A stretch of 64,000 bases of DNA from Polaromonas sp. YR568 (GTDB lineage Bacteria > Pseudomonadota > Gammaproteobacteria > Burkholderiales > Burkholderiaceae): positions 1 to 64,000 of the forward strand of contig CAMBWM010000001.1 in assembly GCA_945871335.1 (NCBI GenBank), read 5' to 3'. This document shows positions 17,923-26,129 of this stretch, in pieces. Positions within the stretch are counted from its first letter, which is position 1; the number at the start of each line of letters is the position of its first letter. Position numbers and translations under genes: made by a program. The notes beneath the pieces are model-generated. The model did not search any database. It saw nothing but the letters and a program-made list of their open reading frames with translations, and had not been told where the DNA came from.

Positions 17923-19491
17923 TCAGGCTCTGCGCATGAAGCTGCGGGCCTTGATGCCCAGCAGCGCGAGCGTGCCGAAATACAGCAGGGCCGACGCGAC
18001 CAGCGCCAAGGCCATGGCCCCGGCACGCATCAACTCATGGCGGCCGAGCGCGAGCCAGTCGATCTGTTGCGCGGCCAGCGCCATCAGTGCGCCCATCAGC
18101 GCCGTGGCCAGAACGACCCGCCAAGCAAACCCAGGCCAGCCGGCGACCGGCCGGTAACTGCCACGCCGCATCAATCCCCACAGCAGAACCAGCGCATTGG
18201 CGTTGGCAGCCAAGCCGATCGACAGCGCCAACGCCGCCACCCCCATCCCAAGACCCCAGATCAACGCTGCATTGAGCACTTGGGTCAACACCAACGCGGC
18301 GACGGCCACCCGCATCGGCGTGCGCATGTCCTGCTGCGCAAAAAAAGCCGGTGCTAGCACCTTGATCGCTACCAGGCCCATGACACCCGCGCCCCAGCCC
18401 ATCACCGCCAACTCCGTCATCGCCACCGCATGGGCATCGAACGCACCGCGATGGAACAACACAGCGACCATGGGTTGCGCAAACACCAGCAGTGCCACTG
18501 CGCAAGGCAGCGCCAACAGCAGCACCAGGCGCAGGCCCCAGTCGAGCAAGCCGGAATAGGCCTCGTCGTCGCCACCGGCCTTGGCGGCTGACAACTGAGG
18601 CGTGAGCACCACCCCCAGCGCGACGCCGAGCAGTGCAATCGGCAATTCCATCAATCGGTCGGCATAGACCAGCGAGGACACCGCGCCCACCCCCAGGTGG
18701 CTGGCAATTTGCGAGTTGATCATCAACGAGATCTGTGCCACCGACACGCCCAGCAAGGCCGGCGCCATCTTGGCAAGGATGCTCCGCACCCCCGGGTGAG
18801 CCCAGGCCGCCCGCAAGCGCGCCAGCGTGACGCCCAGCCGCGGCAGCATGCCGATCGCCGCCAGCGCAGGCAGCTGCAGCGCGAGCTGCAGCACGCCGCC
18901 GACCATCACACCGATCGCCAGTGCATAAACCGGTTCGATGCCGCGCGCGCGCAGCACCGGCGCGCCCAGCAGCGCAGCGGCGATCACGCTGAGGTTGAGC
19001 AACACCGGAGTGAATGCTGGCACCGCAAACCGGCGCCAGGTGTTGAGCACGCCCGAGGACAGTGCGACCATCGACATGAAACCGATGTAGGGAAACATCC
19101 AACGCGTCATCACCGTCGCGGCATCTTCGGTGGCCGGTGCGAAACCCGATGCCAACAGCCAGACCAGCACCGGCGCGGCGGCGATACCGACGATACAAGT
19201 GACCAGCAGCGCCCAGGCCAGCACGGTGGCCACCGCGTCGACCAGCAAGCGCGTGGCGTCGTCACCATCGGCGCTGCGGGTGGCCGCGAGCAGCGGTACG
19301 AAGGCCTGCGAGAAAGCGCCCTCTGCGAACAAGCGTCGCAACAGGTTGGGAATGCGAAAAGCGATCTGGAACGCATCCATCATCGCCGAGGTGCCGAACA
19401 TCGCGGCACCGATCTGCTCGCGCACCAGCCCAGTGATGCGTGACAACAGCGTGAGCGCAGAGACAGAGAATGCAGCCTTGAACAGGTTCAT
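17923..19491 (-). CDS. murJ: Lipid II flippase MurJ
   Basis: A 522-residue inner-membrane protein of the MOP superfamily that flips lipid II for peptidoglycan synthesis. The N-terminus MNLFKAAFSVSALTLLSRITGLVREQIGA and the block RIPNLLRRLFAEGAFSQAFVP are diagnostic. About fourteen hydrophobic segments span the length. It is divergent from rpsT, the common arrangement in betaproteobacteria. The SirB1-family gene follows within three bases. Confidence 0.96.
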   Translation of the reverse strand: MNLFKAAFSVSALTLLSRITGLVREQIGAAMFGTSAMMDAFQIAFRIPNLLRRLFAEGAFSQAFVPLLAATRSADGDDATRLLVDAVATVLAWALLVTCIVGIAAAPVLVWLLASGFAPATEDAATVMTRWMFPYIGFMSMVALSSGVLNTWRRFAVPAFTPVLLNLSVIAAALLGAPVLRARGIEPVYALAIGVMVGGVLQLALQLPALAAIGMLPRLGVTLARLRAAWAHPGVRSILAKMAPALLGVSVAQISLMINSQIASHLGVGAVSSLVYADRLMELPIALLGVALGVVLTPQLSAAKAGGDDEAYSGLLDWGLRLVLLLALPCAVALLVFAQPMVAVLFHRGAFDAHAVAMTELAVMGWGAGVMGLVAIKVLAPAFFAQQDMRTPMRVAVAALVLTQVLNAALIWGLGMGVAALALSIGLAANANALVLLWGLMRRGSYRPVAGWPGFAWRVVLATALMGALMALAAQQIDWLALGRHELMRAGAMALALVASALLYFGTLALLGIKARSFMRRA

Positions 19492-19570
19492 GCGGGCTTG
19501 TGGCCCGGACCGGCAGGGCTTGCAGTCAGACGGGACAAGAACGCATTATAGGAACGCCAGCAGCCAGTGC

Positions 19571-19600
19571 TTGGCCTGACCGGCAAGCCGATGCTATACT
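19571..19600 (+). promoter_or_regulatory. Sigma-70 promoter for rpsT
   Basis: TTGGCC at 19571-19576 and TATACT at 19595-19600 are separated by 18 bp, about 48 bp before the rpsT start. The fit to sigma-70 elements is good in the -10 box and moderate in the -35 box. Confidence 0.6.
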
Positions 19601-19647
19601 CATCCTCTTTGCCCCACCCGAATAAACGTTCAGGATAAAGTACAGCA

Positions 19648-19968
19648 ATGGCAACCGCTTCCAAAGCCAAGAAAAAAACAGTCCGCCTGGCGTCGGGTCG
19701 TAAACGCGCCCGTCAGGACGTCGCCCTGAATGCCGCCAACACGGCGCTGCGCTCAAGGTTCCGCACGGTCGTCAAGAACGTGCAGAAAGCCCTGGACAAG
19801 GCCGCCACCGGCGGCGACAAGTCTGCGCCTGCAGAGTTGTTCAAGACAGCACAGTCGGTGATCGATTCGGTCGCAGACAAAGGCATCTTCCACAAGAACA
19901 AGGCCGCTCGCCACAAGAGCCGCTTGTCTGCCAAGATCAAGGCGCTTGCCGCTTCTGCTGCCGCCTGA
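19648..19968 (+). CDS. rpsT: Small ribosomal subunit protein bS20
   Basis: A 106-residue S20, a basic helical protein that binds 16S rRNA early in 30S assembly. It begins [23 protein letters not shown], with the conserved lysine/arginine-rich first helix and the [18 protein letters not shown]-terminus. It is a single-gene transcription unit with its own promoter and a strong terminator. Confidence 0.97.
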   Translation: MATASKAKKKTVRLASGRKRARQDVALNAANTALRSRFRTVVKNVQKALDKAATGGDKSAPAELFKTAQSVIDSVADKGIFHKNKAARHKSRLSAKIKALAASAAA

Positions 19969-19987
19969 TCGGTCCAGTGCCTGAATC

Positions 19988-20015
19988 AAAAGCCCGCATC
20001 AGCGGGCTTTTTCAT
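19988..20015 (+). terminator. Rho-independent terminator of rpsT
   Basis: A 10-bp perfect stem (AAAAGCCCGC at 19988-19997, GCGGGCTTTT at 20002-20011) with an ATCA loop and a T-run, 20 bp after the rpsT stop codon. Confidence 0.9.
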
Positions 20016-20076
20016 TGGTGCCTGGCGTACTGCTGGGCATAGATCCGGCTGTTCTGGCCTGGCCCGCCTGGCAACT

Positions 20077-20418
20077 TCAGGCCACCGGCGCTTGATCCGG
20101 CGGCGGCAGGTCCTGCGACGAACAGATCGGGGTGACCTGGAGCTCGTTGTCGCGCGCAAAGTTCATCACGAAGTCCCAAGCCATGAGTTCGAGGTCGCGC
20201 AGCGCTTCGTTGACGATCACGCACCTGACGCCTTCGATCACCTGGGGCACGCAGTAGGGCGAATAGCCGATGTGCGCGCCTATGCCAACCACCCCGCTGT
20301 GGGGTCGAAAGCTCGACAGCGCGCCGGCCAGTCGCTCAGACCAGTCGCTGGGCCGAAATTGGCGTCCTGCCAAGGTGATGCCCCGGATCAGGAACTCGCG
20401 CGGTTTGGGGGCTGACAT
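20077..20418 (-). CDS. DUF3579 family protein
   Basis: A 113-residue protein of the DUF3579 family, found beside argD in many Burkholderiales. The N-terminus MSAPKPREFLIRGITLAGRQFRPSDWSERL and the middle YSPYCVPQVIEGVRCVIVNEALR are characteristic. The function is unknown. No signal peptide or membrane segment is visible. It diverges from argD, with 261 bp between the start codons. It ends facing the rpsT terminator. Confidence 0.85.
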   Translation of the reverse strand: MSAPKPREFLIRGITLAGRQFRPSDWSERLAGALSSFRPHSGVVGIGAHIGYSPYCVPQVIEGVRCVIVNEALRDLELMAWDFVMNFARDNELQVTPICSSQDLPPPDQAPVA

Positions 20419-20606
20419 GCGTACCGATGGCAGTTGAACGGGCGGGCCGATGGTCAAAGCCAGCGGCTCAAGCCGCACCACCACCGCGAATACCCGCCAT
20501 TGTGCCGTGGAAATGCGGCGGCGCAGCAGGCTGGCTTGAGGCTGGCCCGGGCGTCGACAGGCCGCAGGCGTGGCCCTCGCGGGCACCTTAGAATTCGCTT
20601 CCACTG

Positions 20607-20643
20607 GCCGGTGCTTGCCCTGGTGGCAAGACACCGGCTTTTT
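20607..20643 (+). terminator. Terminator-like hairpin before argD
   Basis: A long hairpin (GCCGGTGCTTGCC at 20607-20619 paired with GGCAAG and CACCGGC up to 20638, one bulged A) followed by TTTTT (20639-20643). It has the form of an intrinsic terminator, yet it stands 37 bp upstream of the argD start and points into it. It could be an attenuator of the arg operon, or could stop stray transcription. The rest of 20419-20679 shows no gene. Confidence 0.55.
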
Positions 20644-20679
20644 CATGGTCAAGCCCCTCAAACAGAACGGAGCAATTCG

Positions 20680-21864
20680 ATGACTTCCCACCTGATGAAC
20701 ACCTATGGCCGGCTGCCTATTGCGCTGTCGCACGGCCGAGGCTGCCGGGTCTGGGACACCGAAGGCCGCGAGTACCTCGATGGCCTCGGAGGCATCGCCG
20801 TCAACACCCTCGGCCACGGCCACCCCAAGCTGGTGCCTGCGCTGCAGGACCAGGTGGCCAAGATGATCCATTGCAGCAACTACTATGCGGCGCCAATGCA
20901 GGAGACGCTGGCCGCCAAACTGTGCGAGCTGTCCGGGCTGGACGCCGTGTTCTTCTGCTCGACAGGCCTGGAGGCGAACGAGGGCGCGATCAAGATTGCG
21001 CGCAAGTTCGGCCATGACCGCGGCATCGACCGGCCTGAGATCATCGTCTACGACAAGGCCTTCCACGGTCGATCGATCGCCACGCTGTCGGCCACCGGCA
21101 ACCCGAAGGTTCAAGCGGGTTTCGGCCCGCTGGTCGAAGGTTTCGTCAGGCTCGCGCTCAACGATCTGGACGCGGTGCGCGAGGTTGCGCGGACAAACCC
21201 CAACGTCGTGGCGATCTTCCTCGAGACGATCCAGGGCGAAGGCGGCATCAACCCGACCCATATCGACACGCTGCGTGGCCTGCGCCAGATCTGCGACAAG
21301 CAGAACTGGTTGCTGATGCTCGACGAGGTGCAGTGCGGCATCGGGCGCACCGGCAAGTGGTTTGCGCACCAATGGGCCGGCATCCAGCCCGACGTGATGC
21401 CGCTGGCCAAAGGCCTAGGATCGGGTGTGCCGATCGGCGCCATCGTCGCCGGCCCGCGCGCCAAGGATGTGCTGCAACCCGGTAACCACGGCACCACTTT
21501 CGGCGGCAACCCGCTGGCGATGCGTGCCGGCATCGAGACGCTGCGCATCATGGAAGAGGACGGCCTGATGGCCAACGCCGCAGCGATGGGTGAGCGGCTG
21601 CGCTTGCGCCTGACCGAGGGTCTGGGCTCGCTGCCTGGCTTCAAGGAGATCCGCGGCCAGGGTCTGATGATCGGCATCGAACTCGACCGAAACTGCAACG
21701 AGTTGCTGCTCAAGGCGGCACAAGCCGGTCTTCTGCTGAGCATCACGGCCGACACGGTGATCCGCCTGCTGCCGCCGCTGATCATCAACGCGGCCGAGAT
21801 CGACGAAATCGCTGCCATCCTGGTGCCGCTGGTGCGTGACTTCCTGGCCGCTCCCAAGCCTTGA
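20680..21864 (+). CDS. argD: Acetylornithine aminotransferase
   Basis: A 394-residue class III PLP-dependent aminotransferase that makes N-acetylornithine (and possibly succinyl-diaminopimelate) in arginine and lysine synthesis. Seen are FFCSTGLEANEGAIKIARK, the LMLDEVQCGIGRTGKWFA block and the PLP lysine at about residue 244 in PLAKGLGSG. The ATG at 20680 follows ACGGAGC. The argF gene follows within 30 bp. Other omega-transaminases share the fold, but the argF linkage supports ArgD. Confidence 0.95.
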   Translation: MTSHLMNTYGRLPIALSHGRGCRVWDTEGREYLDGLGGIAVNTLGHGHPKLVPALQDQVAKMIHCSNYYAAPMQETLAAKLCELSGLDAVFFCSTGLEANEGAIKIARKFGHDRGIDRPEIIVYDKAFHGRSIATLSATGNPKVQAGFGPLVEGFVRLALNDLDAVREVARTNPNVVAIFLETIQGEGGINPTHIDTLRGLRQICDKQNWLLMLDEVQCGIGRTGKWFAHQWAGIQPDVMPLAKGLGSGVPIGAIVAGPRAKDVLQPGNHGTTFGGNPLAMRAGIETLRIMEEDGLMANAAAMGERLRLRLTEGLGSLPGFKEIRGQGLMIGIELDRNCNELLLKAAQAGLLLSITADTVIRLLPPLIINAAEIDEIAAILVPLVRDFLAAPKP

Positions 21865-21892
21865 ATCCGGCATGAAACCGGGGCACAGCCTG

Positions 21893-22804
21893 ATGAAACA
21901 TTACCTCCAGTTCAAGGACTTGCGGGCCGAGGAATACGCCTATCTGTTCGAGCGAACCCGCACCATCAAGACGCGGTTCAAGAACTACGAGCGCTACCAA
22001 CCACTGGTCGACCGAACCCTGGCGATGATCTTCGAGAAGGCCAGCACCCGCACCCGCGTCAGCTTCGAGGCCGGCATGTACCAGATGGGTGGCTCGGTGG
22101 TGCACCTGACCACCGGTGACAGCCACATGGGCCGGTCCGAGCCGATCGAGGATTCGGCACGTGTGATCAGCCGCATGGTCGATCTGGTGATGATCCGAAC
22201 CTACGAGCAAAGCAAGCTGGCCAGATTTGCGGCGAACTCGCGAGTTCCGGTGATCAACGGGTTGACCAATGAGTTCCATCCCTGCCAGATCCTGGCCGAC
22301 ATCTACACCTTCATCGAGCAGCGAGGCGACATCGCAGGCAAGGTGGTGGCCTGGGTCGGCGACGGCAACAACATGGCCAACACCTGGCTCCAAGCCGCCG
22401 ACATACTGGGCTTCACGCTGCACATCAGCACGCCCCGCGGCTACGAGGTTGACCCGCTGCTGGGCGGGGTCAACAACCCGGCCTGCGTCAAGACCTTCAA
22501 GAGCCCGTTCGCCGCCTGCGAGGGCGCGCACCTGGTCACCACCGATGTTTGGACCAGCATGGGTTATGAAGCCGAGAACGAGGCGCGCCAGAAGGCCTTT
22601 GCCGACTGGTGTGTCGACACCCAGATGATGTCGCTGGCGCGGCCCGACGCGCTGTTCATGCACTGCCTGCCGGCGCACCGCGGTGAGGAAGTCGCCGCCG
22701 AGGTGATCGATGGCCCGCAGTCGGTCGTCTGGGAAGAGGCCGAGAATCGGCTGCATGTGCAAAAGGCGCTGATGGAGTACCTCTTGCTGGGTCGGATTGG
22801 ATAA
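21893..22804 (+). CDS. argF: Ornithine carbamoyltransferase
   Basis: A 303-residue enzyme that makes citrulline from ornithine and carbamoyl phosphate. The carbamoyl-phosphate motif is EKASTRTRVSFE (STRTR), and the ornithine site shows HPCQILADI and the C-terminal HCLPAHRGEEV. The ATG at 21893 (MKHYLQFKDL) matches the usual start in the family and has GGGG upstream; an ATG at 21872 would add seven residues. The next gene in the arginine pathway (argG) does not follow; an alkaline phosphatase does. Confidence 0.95.
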   Translation: MKHYLQFKDLRAEEYAYLFERTRTIKTRFKNYERYQPLVDRTLAMIFEKASTRTRVSFEAGMYQMGGSVVHLTTGDSHMGRSEPIEDSARVISRMVDLVMIRTYEQSKLARFAANSRVPVINGLTNEFHPCQILADIYTFIEQRGDIAGKVVAWVGDGNNMANTWLQAADILGFTLHISTPRGYEVDPLLGGVNNPACVKTFKSPFAACEGAHLVTTDVWTSMGYEAENEARQKAFADWCVDTQMMSLARPDALFMHCLPAHRGEEVAAEVIDGPQSVVWEEAENRLHVQKALMEYLLLGRIG

Positions 22805-22817
22805 CGAGCACCGAGAC

Positions 22818-24338
22818 ATGCCCACCAAGAGATCGCTGACAGCAGCAGCGCTGCTGCTGTTCTGGACCGTTGCACAGGCCGCCGAGCCCACCGTCAAAGG
22901 TCCAGAAAGTGTGGCCCACTGGAACAACGCCGGCATGGCCTTCATCGCCAGCGGCAAGTCGCTGCAGGACAACACCCGCCAGGCGAAGAATGTGATCATC
23001 TTCATCGGCGACGGCATGGGCATCGCCACGCAGACCGCAGCGCGTATCTTCGAAGGCCAGCTCAAAGGCAAGACCGGCGAGGAAAACCGCTTGTCGTTCG
23101 AGACCTTGCCGTACAGCGCGCTGTCGAAAACCTATTCGTGGGACCAGCAAACCTCCGACTCTGCGCCCACCGCCACCGCGATCTTCACCGGCTACAAAGC
23201 GCGTGAGGGGATGCTGTCGGTCGACCACGACACTGCACGCTACGAGTGTGACGCAGCCAAGGTGGCCGCCCGATCAGTGCCCAGCATCCTCGAGCTCGCC
23301 GCAGCCAGTGGCCGCGCCACCGGCGTGGTGTCCACCGCCCGGCTGACGCACGCCACGCCAGCGGCCACCTACGCGCACACGCCATTTCGCGACTGGGAAG
23401 CCGACAGCGACATCAAGCTGGCCGGCTGCACCACGGTGGACATCGCCCGGCAGCTGGTCGAGCTCAAGCCGACGGTGCGCGACAGCCTGAAGTTCGCGAT
23501 GGGCGGCGGCCGCACCAATTTTCTGCCCAAGACGGCCAACGATCCCGAGTACCTCACGTCCCGGGGCCGCCGCAGCGACGGTCGCAACCTGACGACCGAA
23601 TGGTTGGCCAGCCGCGGCGCAGGTGCGGCCTATGTGTGGAACAAGGCCGGGTTCGACGCGATCGACCCGGCCACCAGCGGACCGGTGCTGGGATTGTTCG
23701 AACCCTCGCACATGCAGTACGAGGCCGACCGAGCGCAGGATCCAGCTGGCGAGCCCTCGCTGACCGAGATGACCGACAAAGCGATCCGCCTGCTGCAGCG
23801 CGGTGGCGACAAGGGTTACTTCCTGCATGTCGAAGCCGGACGCATCGACCACGCCCACCACGCTGGCAATGCCAGGCGCGCGCTGGAGGACACGGTCGAG
23901 CTGTCCAACGCAGTGCGGCGCGCGATGGAGATGACCCGCGAACAAGACACGCTGATCATCGTCACCGCCGACCACAGCCACGTGTTCACGATCGCCGGCT
24001 ACCCGCACCGCGGCAACCCGATCTTGGGCCTGGTCAAGCCGGTGCCCAACATCGATGGTGCGGCCACCAAGCTGTCGCTCGACAAGAACGGCCAACCCTG
24101 GACGACCTTGGGCTATGCCAACGGCCCCGGCCACCGCGGCGGCGCCCGGCCCGACCTCAGCAGCGTGGACACCACCGCACTGAATTTCATCCAGGAAGCC
24201 ACCGTGCCACTGAACAGCGAAACCCACGGCGGCGAGGATGTCGGCATCTGGGCGCGCGGCCCCAAGGCCTACCTGGTGCGCGGCAGCATGGAACAGAACT
24301 GGATCTTCCATGTGATGCGCGAGGCCTTCGGCTTCTGA
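22818..24338 (+). CDS. Alkaline phosphatase (PhoA family)
   Basis: A 506-residue exported alkaline phosphatase that would release phosphate from monoesters in the periplasm. A signal peptide (MPTKRSLTAAALLLFWTVAQA) leads into VIIFIGDGMG, which binds zinc/magnesium. The catalytic serine is S115 in TSDSAPTATA. Later metal ligands lie in HVEAGRIDHAHHAGNA and TADHSHV. It starts 13 bp after argF and is probably read from the arg operon, an unusual setting for a phosphatase. No Pho box is visible just upstream. Confidence 0.92.
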   Translation: MPTKRSLTAAALLLFWTVAQAAEPTVKGPESVAHWNNAGMAFIASGKSLQDNTRQAKNVIIFIGDGMGIATQTAARIFEGQLKGKTGEENRLSFETLPYSALSKTYSWDQQTSDSAPTATAIFTGYKAREGMLSVDHDTARYECDAAKVAARSVPSILELAAASGRATGVVSTARLTHATPAATYAHTPFRDWEADSDIKLAGCTTVDIARQLVELKPTVRDSLKFAMGGGRTNFLPKTANDPEYLTSRGRRSDGRNLTTEWLASRGAGAAYVWNKAGFDAIDPATSGPVLGLFEPSHMQYEADRAQDPAGEPSLTEMTDKAIRLLQRGGDKGYFLHVEAGRIDHAHHAGNARRALEDTVELSNAVRRAMEMTREQDTLIIVTADHSHVFTIAGYPHRGNPILGLVKPVPNIDGAATKLSLDKNGQPWTTLGYANGPGHRGGARPDLSSVDTTALNFIQEATVPLNSETHGGEDVGIWARGPKAYLVRGSMEQNWIFHVMREAFGF

Positions 24339-24343
24339 CACCG

Positions 24344-25072
24344 ATGGCGGGTATCGGACTGCCGCGATGGCGCGCCGCACTGGCCGCAGGCTTGTTGGCG
24401 GTGGTGGTCGGCGGCGCTGCTGCCGGGACAAGCTCGGCGCCAAGCGCGTTGGCAACCCACGAGCAGGCCAGGCCTGACCTCGCGGCAAAGTTCCGCGTCA
24501 GCCTGACGCTGGCCGGCGGCCAAACCCAGCGCCAGGAATGGCAGCTCACGCGCAGCGCCAACGAAATCAGCTGGATCAAGGGCGACGGGGTCGAAGAGAT
24601 CTGGCGACGTGACCGCAGCGGCATCCGGCTCGAGCGCGTGCTGCGGGCCGACCGGCACGTGATCGACTACCCGGCCGGCGAGTTGCGGGCGATGGCGGTG
24701 ACGCTGGATTGGCAAGAACTCGGGGGCTTGTTCAGCGAGGCCGCGTTGTCGCAGCTCAAACCCTCAGGGCAGGCGCGCCAAGACCGGCCGCAGCGCTGGC
24801 AAGGTGTGGTCGCCGGCGAGAAAATCGACCTGCGCTGGGACCCGATCGCCAGCCTGCCGATACGACTGGCGCGCAGCGGCCGCAACGGCCGGGTGCTGTT
24901 CGAGCGCACCGCGCTGCACCAGGCAACGCCGGCTGGCTGGCCTCAAGCAGGTGCCGGCGTCGAAGACTTCCAACGCCTGGACGCAGCCGACTTTGGCGAC
25001 ATGGCCGACAACCCGGTGGTGCGCAAAGCGCTGGCGCGCGACCAAAAAGCGGGCTGGCGCCAGGCCCATTGA
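24344..25072 (+). CDS. Secreted protein of unknown function
   Basis: A 242-residue protein with a signal peptide (MAGIGLPRWRAALAAGLLAVV, cleavage near AAAG). The mature part has beta-rich character, e.g. FRVSLTLAGGQTQRQEWQLTRSANEISWI and EEIWRRDRSGIRLERVL. I do not recognise the family. It begins five bases after the alkaline phosphatase stop and is almost certainly co-transcribed with it, so it may assist the phosphatase or share its role. Its TGA stop abuts the tandem repeat array. Confidence 0.7.
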   Translation: MAGIGLPRWRAALAAGLLAVVVGGAAAGTSSAPSALATHEQARPDLAAKFRVSLTLAGGQTQRQEWQLTRSANEISWIKGDGVEEIWRRDRSGIRLERVLRADRHVIDYPAGELRAMAVTLDWQELGGLFSEAALSQLKPSGQARQDRPQRWQGVVAGEKIDLRWDPIASLPIRLARSGRNGRVLFERTALHQATPAGWPQAGAGVEDFQRLDAADFGDMADNPVVRKALARDQKAGWRQAH

Positions 25073-25275
25073 GCGCCCCAAGGCCGGCGGACGCCGGCAG
25101 CCCCCCGTGGGGATCAAGCAAAGTGGCAAAGCCACATTTGCTTGAGAGCGCCCCAAGGCCGGCCGACGCCGGCAGCCCCCCGTGGGGATCAAGCAAAGTG
25201 GCAAAGCCACATTTGCTTGAGAGCGCCCCAAGGCCGGCCGAAACCGGCCGCCCCCCGTGGGGATCAAGCAAAGTG
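25073..25275. repeat. Tandem array of 75-bp intergenic repeat (2.7 units)
   Basis: Two full 75-bp units (25073-25147, 25148-25222) and a third cut off after AAAGTG (25223-25275). Units 1 and 2 are nearly identical (GCCGGCGG versus GCCGGCCG near the start). The array lies between the secreted-protein gene and the phosphoesterase gene. The remainder up to 25382 shows no gene. Confidence 0.9.
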
Positions 25276-25382
25276 ACCTCGGCGCGAGCCGCTGATGGCA
25301 GCGCTGGCGCACAATTCAGGCCTGTCAGCCTCGACCTGCCGAGCCCCCGCCAAGCCGCAGGTGACAACTGCCCCTGACGCCC

Positions 25383-26126
25383 ATGAAATGCGCCTTCGTC
25401 ACCGACCTGCATGCCAACCGAGAAGCGGTCGAAGCCGTGTTCGACCATGCCCGAGACCAAGGCGTGGAGCGCTGGGTGCTGCTGGGCGACTTCGTCGGCT
25501 ATGGCGCGGATCCGACCTGGGTGGTGGACCAGGTGCGCGACATGGTCCGCGAGGGCGCGATCGCCGTGCTCGGCAACCATGACCAGGCCGTGGTGCGCGG
25601 TGCGGGGCCGCAGATGCGGCCCGAAGCACGCTACGTGGTCGATTGGACGAGATCCCAGCTCGACGCCAGCCAACTCGACTTTCTCGCCAGCCTGCCGCTG
25701 ACACAGCGCCAAGGCGACCAGTTCTACGCCCATGCCAATGCCTGGGCACCCGGGGCTTGGGAGTACATCGGCGGCAGGGCCGACGCCGTGCGCAGCCTGC
25801 ACGCCACCGATTGCCGCTACACCTTCTGCGGCCATGCACACGAGCCCAAGCTGTTCCACGTCTCGAGCACCGGCAAGGCGGGCGACTTCATCCCAACGCC
25901 AGGTGTGGCGATTCCAGTGCCACCGCACCGCCAATGGCTGGTGATCCCGGGCTCGGCAGGCCAACCTCGCGACGGCAACCCTGCGGCCTGCTACGCGATC
26001 CTCGACGAGGAACAAGCCCTGTTGACCTTCCACCGCGTGCCCTACGACCACGAAAGCGCGGGCGCCAAGATCCTGGCTGCCAAGCTGCCGCAGCGACTGG
26101 CCAGCCGGCTCGAACAAGGGCAGTGA
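25383..26126 (+). CDS. Metallophosphoesterase (calcineurin-like)
   Basis: A 247-residue calcineurin-like phosphoesterase. It shows the metal-binding signatures in order: DLHANREAVEA (variant of DxH), LLGDFVGYGADP (GDxxxxG), LGNHDQAV (GNHD) and CGHAHEPKLF (GHxH). An active dinuclear metal centre is therefore likely. Substrates in the family include phosphoproteins, nucleotides and diadenosine polyphosphates. It ends three bases before a Ser/Thr kinase gene, which makes a kinase-phosphatase pair likely. Confidence 0.9.
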   Translation: MKCAFVTDLHANREAVEAVFDHARDQGVERWVLLGDFVGYGADPTWVVDQVRDMVREGAIAVLGNHDQAVVRGAGPQMRPEARYVVDWTRSQLDASQLDFLASLPLTQRQGDQFYAHANAWAPGAWEYIGGRADAVRSLHATDCRYTFCGHAHEPKLFHVSSTGKAGDFIPTPGVAIPVPPHRQWLVIPGSAGQPRDGNPAACYAILDEEQALLTFHRVPYDHESAGAKILAAKLPQRLASRLEQGQ

Positions 26127-26129
26127 GCG

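Noticed and set aside
25073..25275. Tandem repeat units as a CRISPR array
   Set aside because: Units abut without spacers, are 75 bp long, and no cas gene is nearby.
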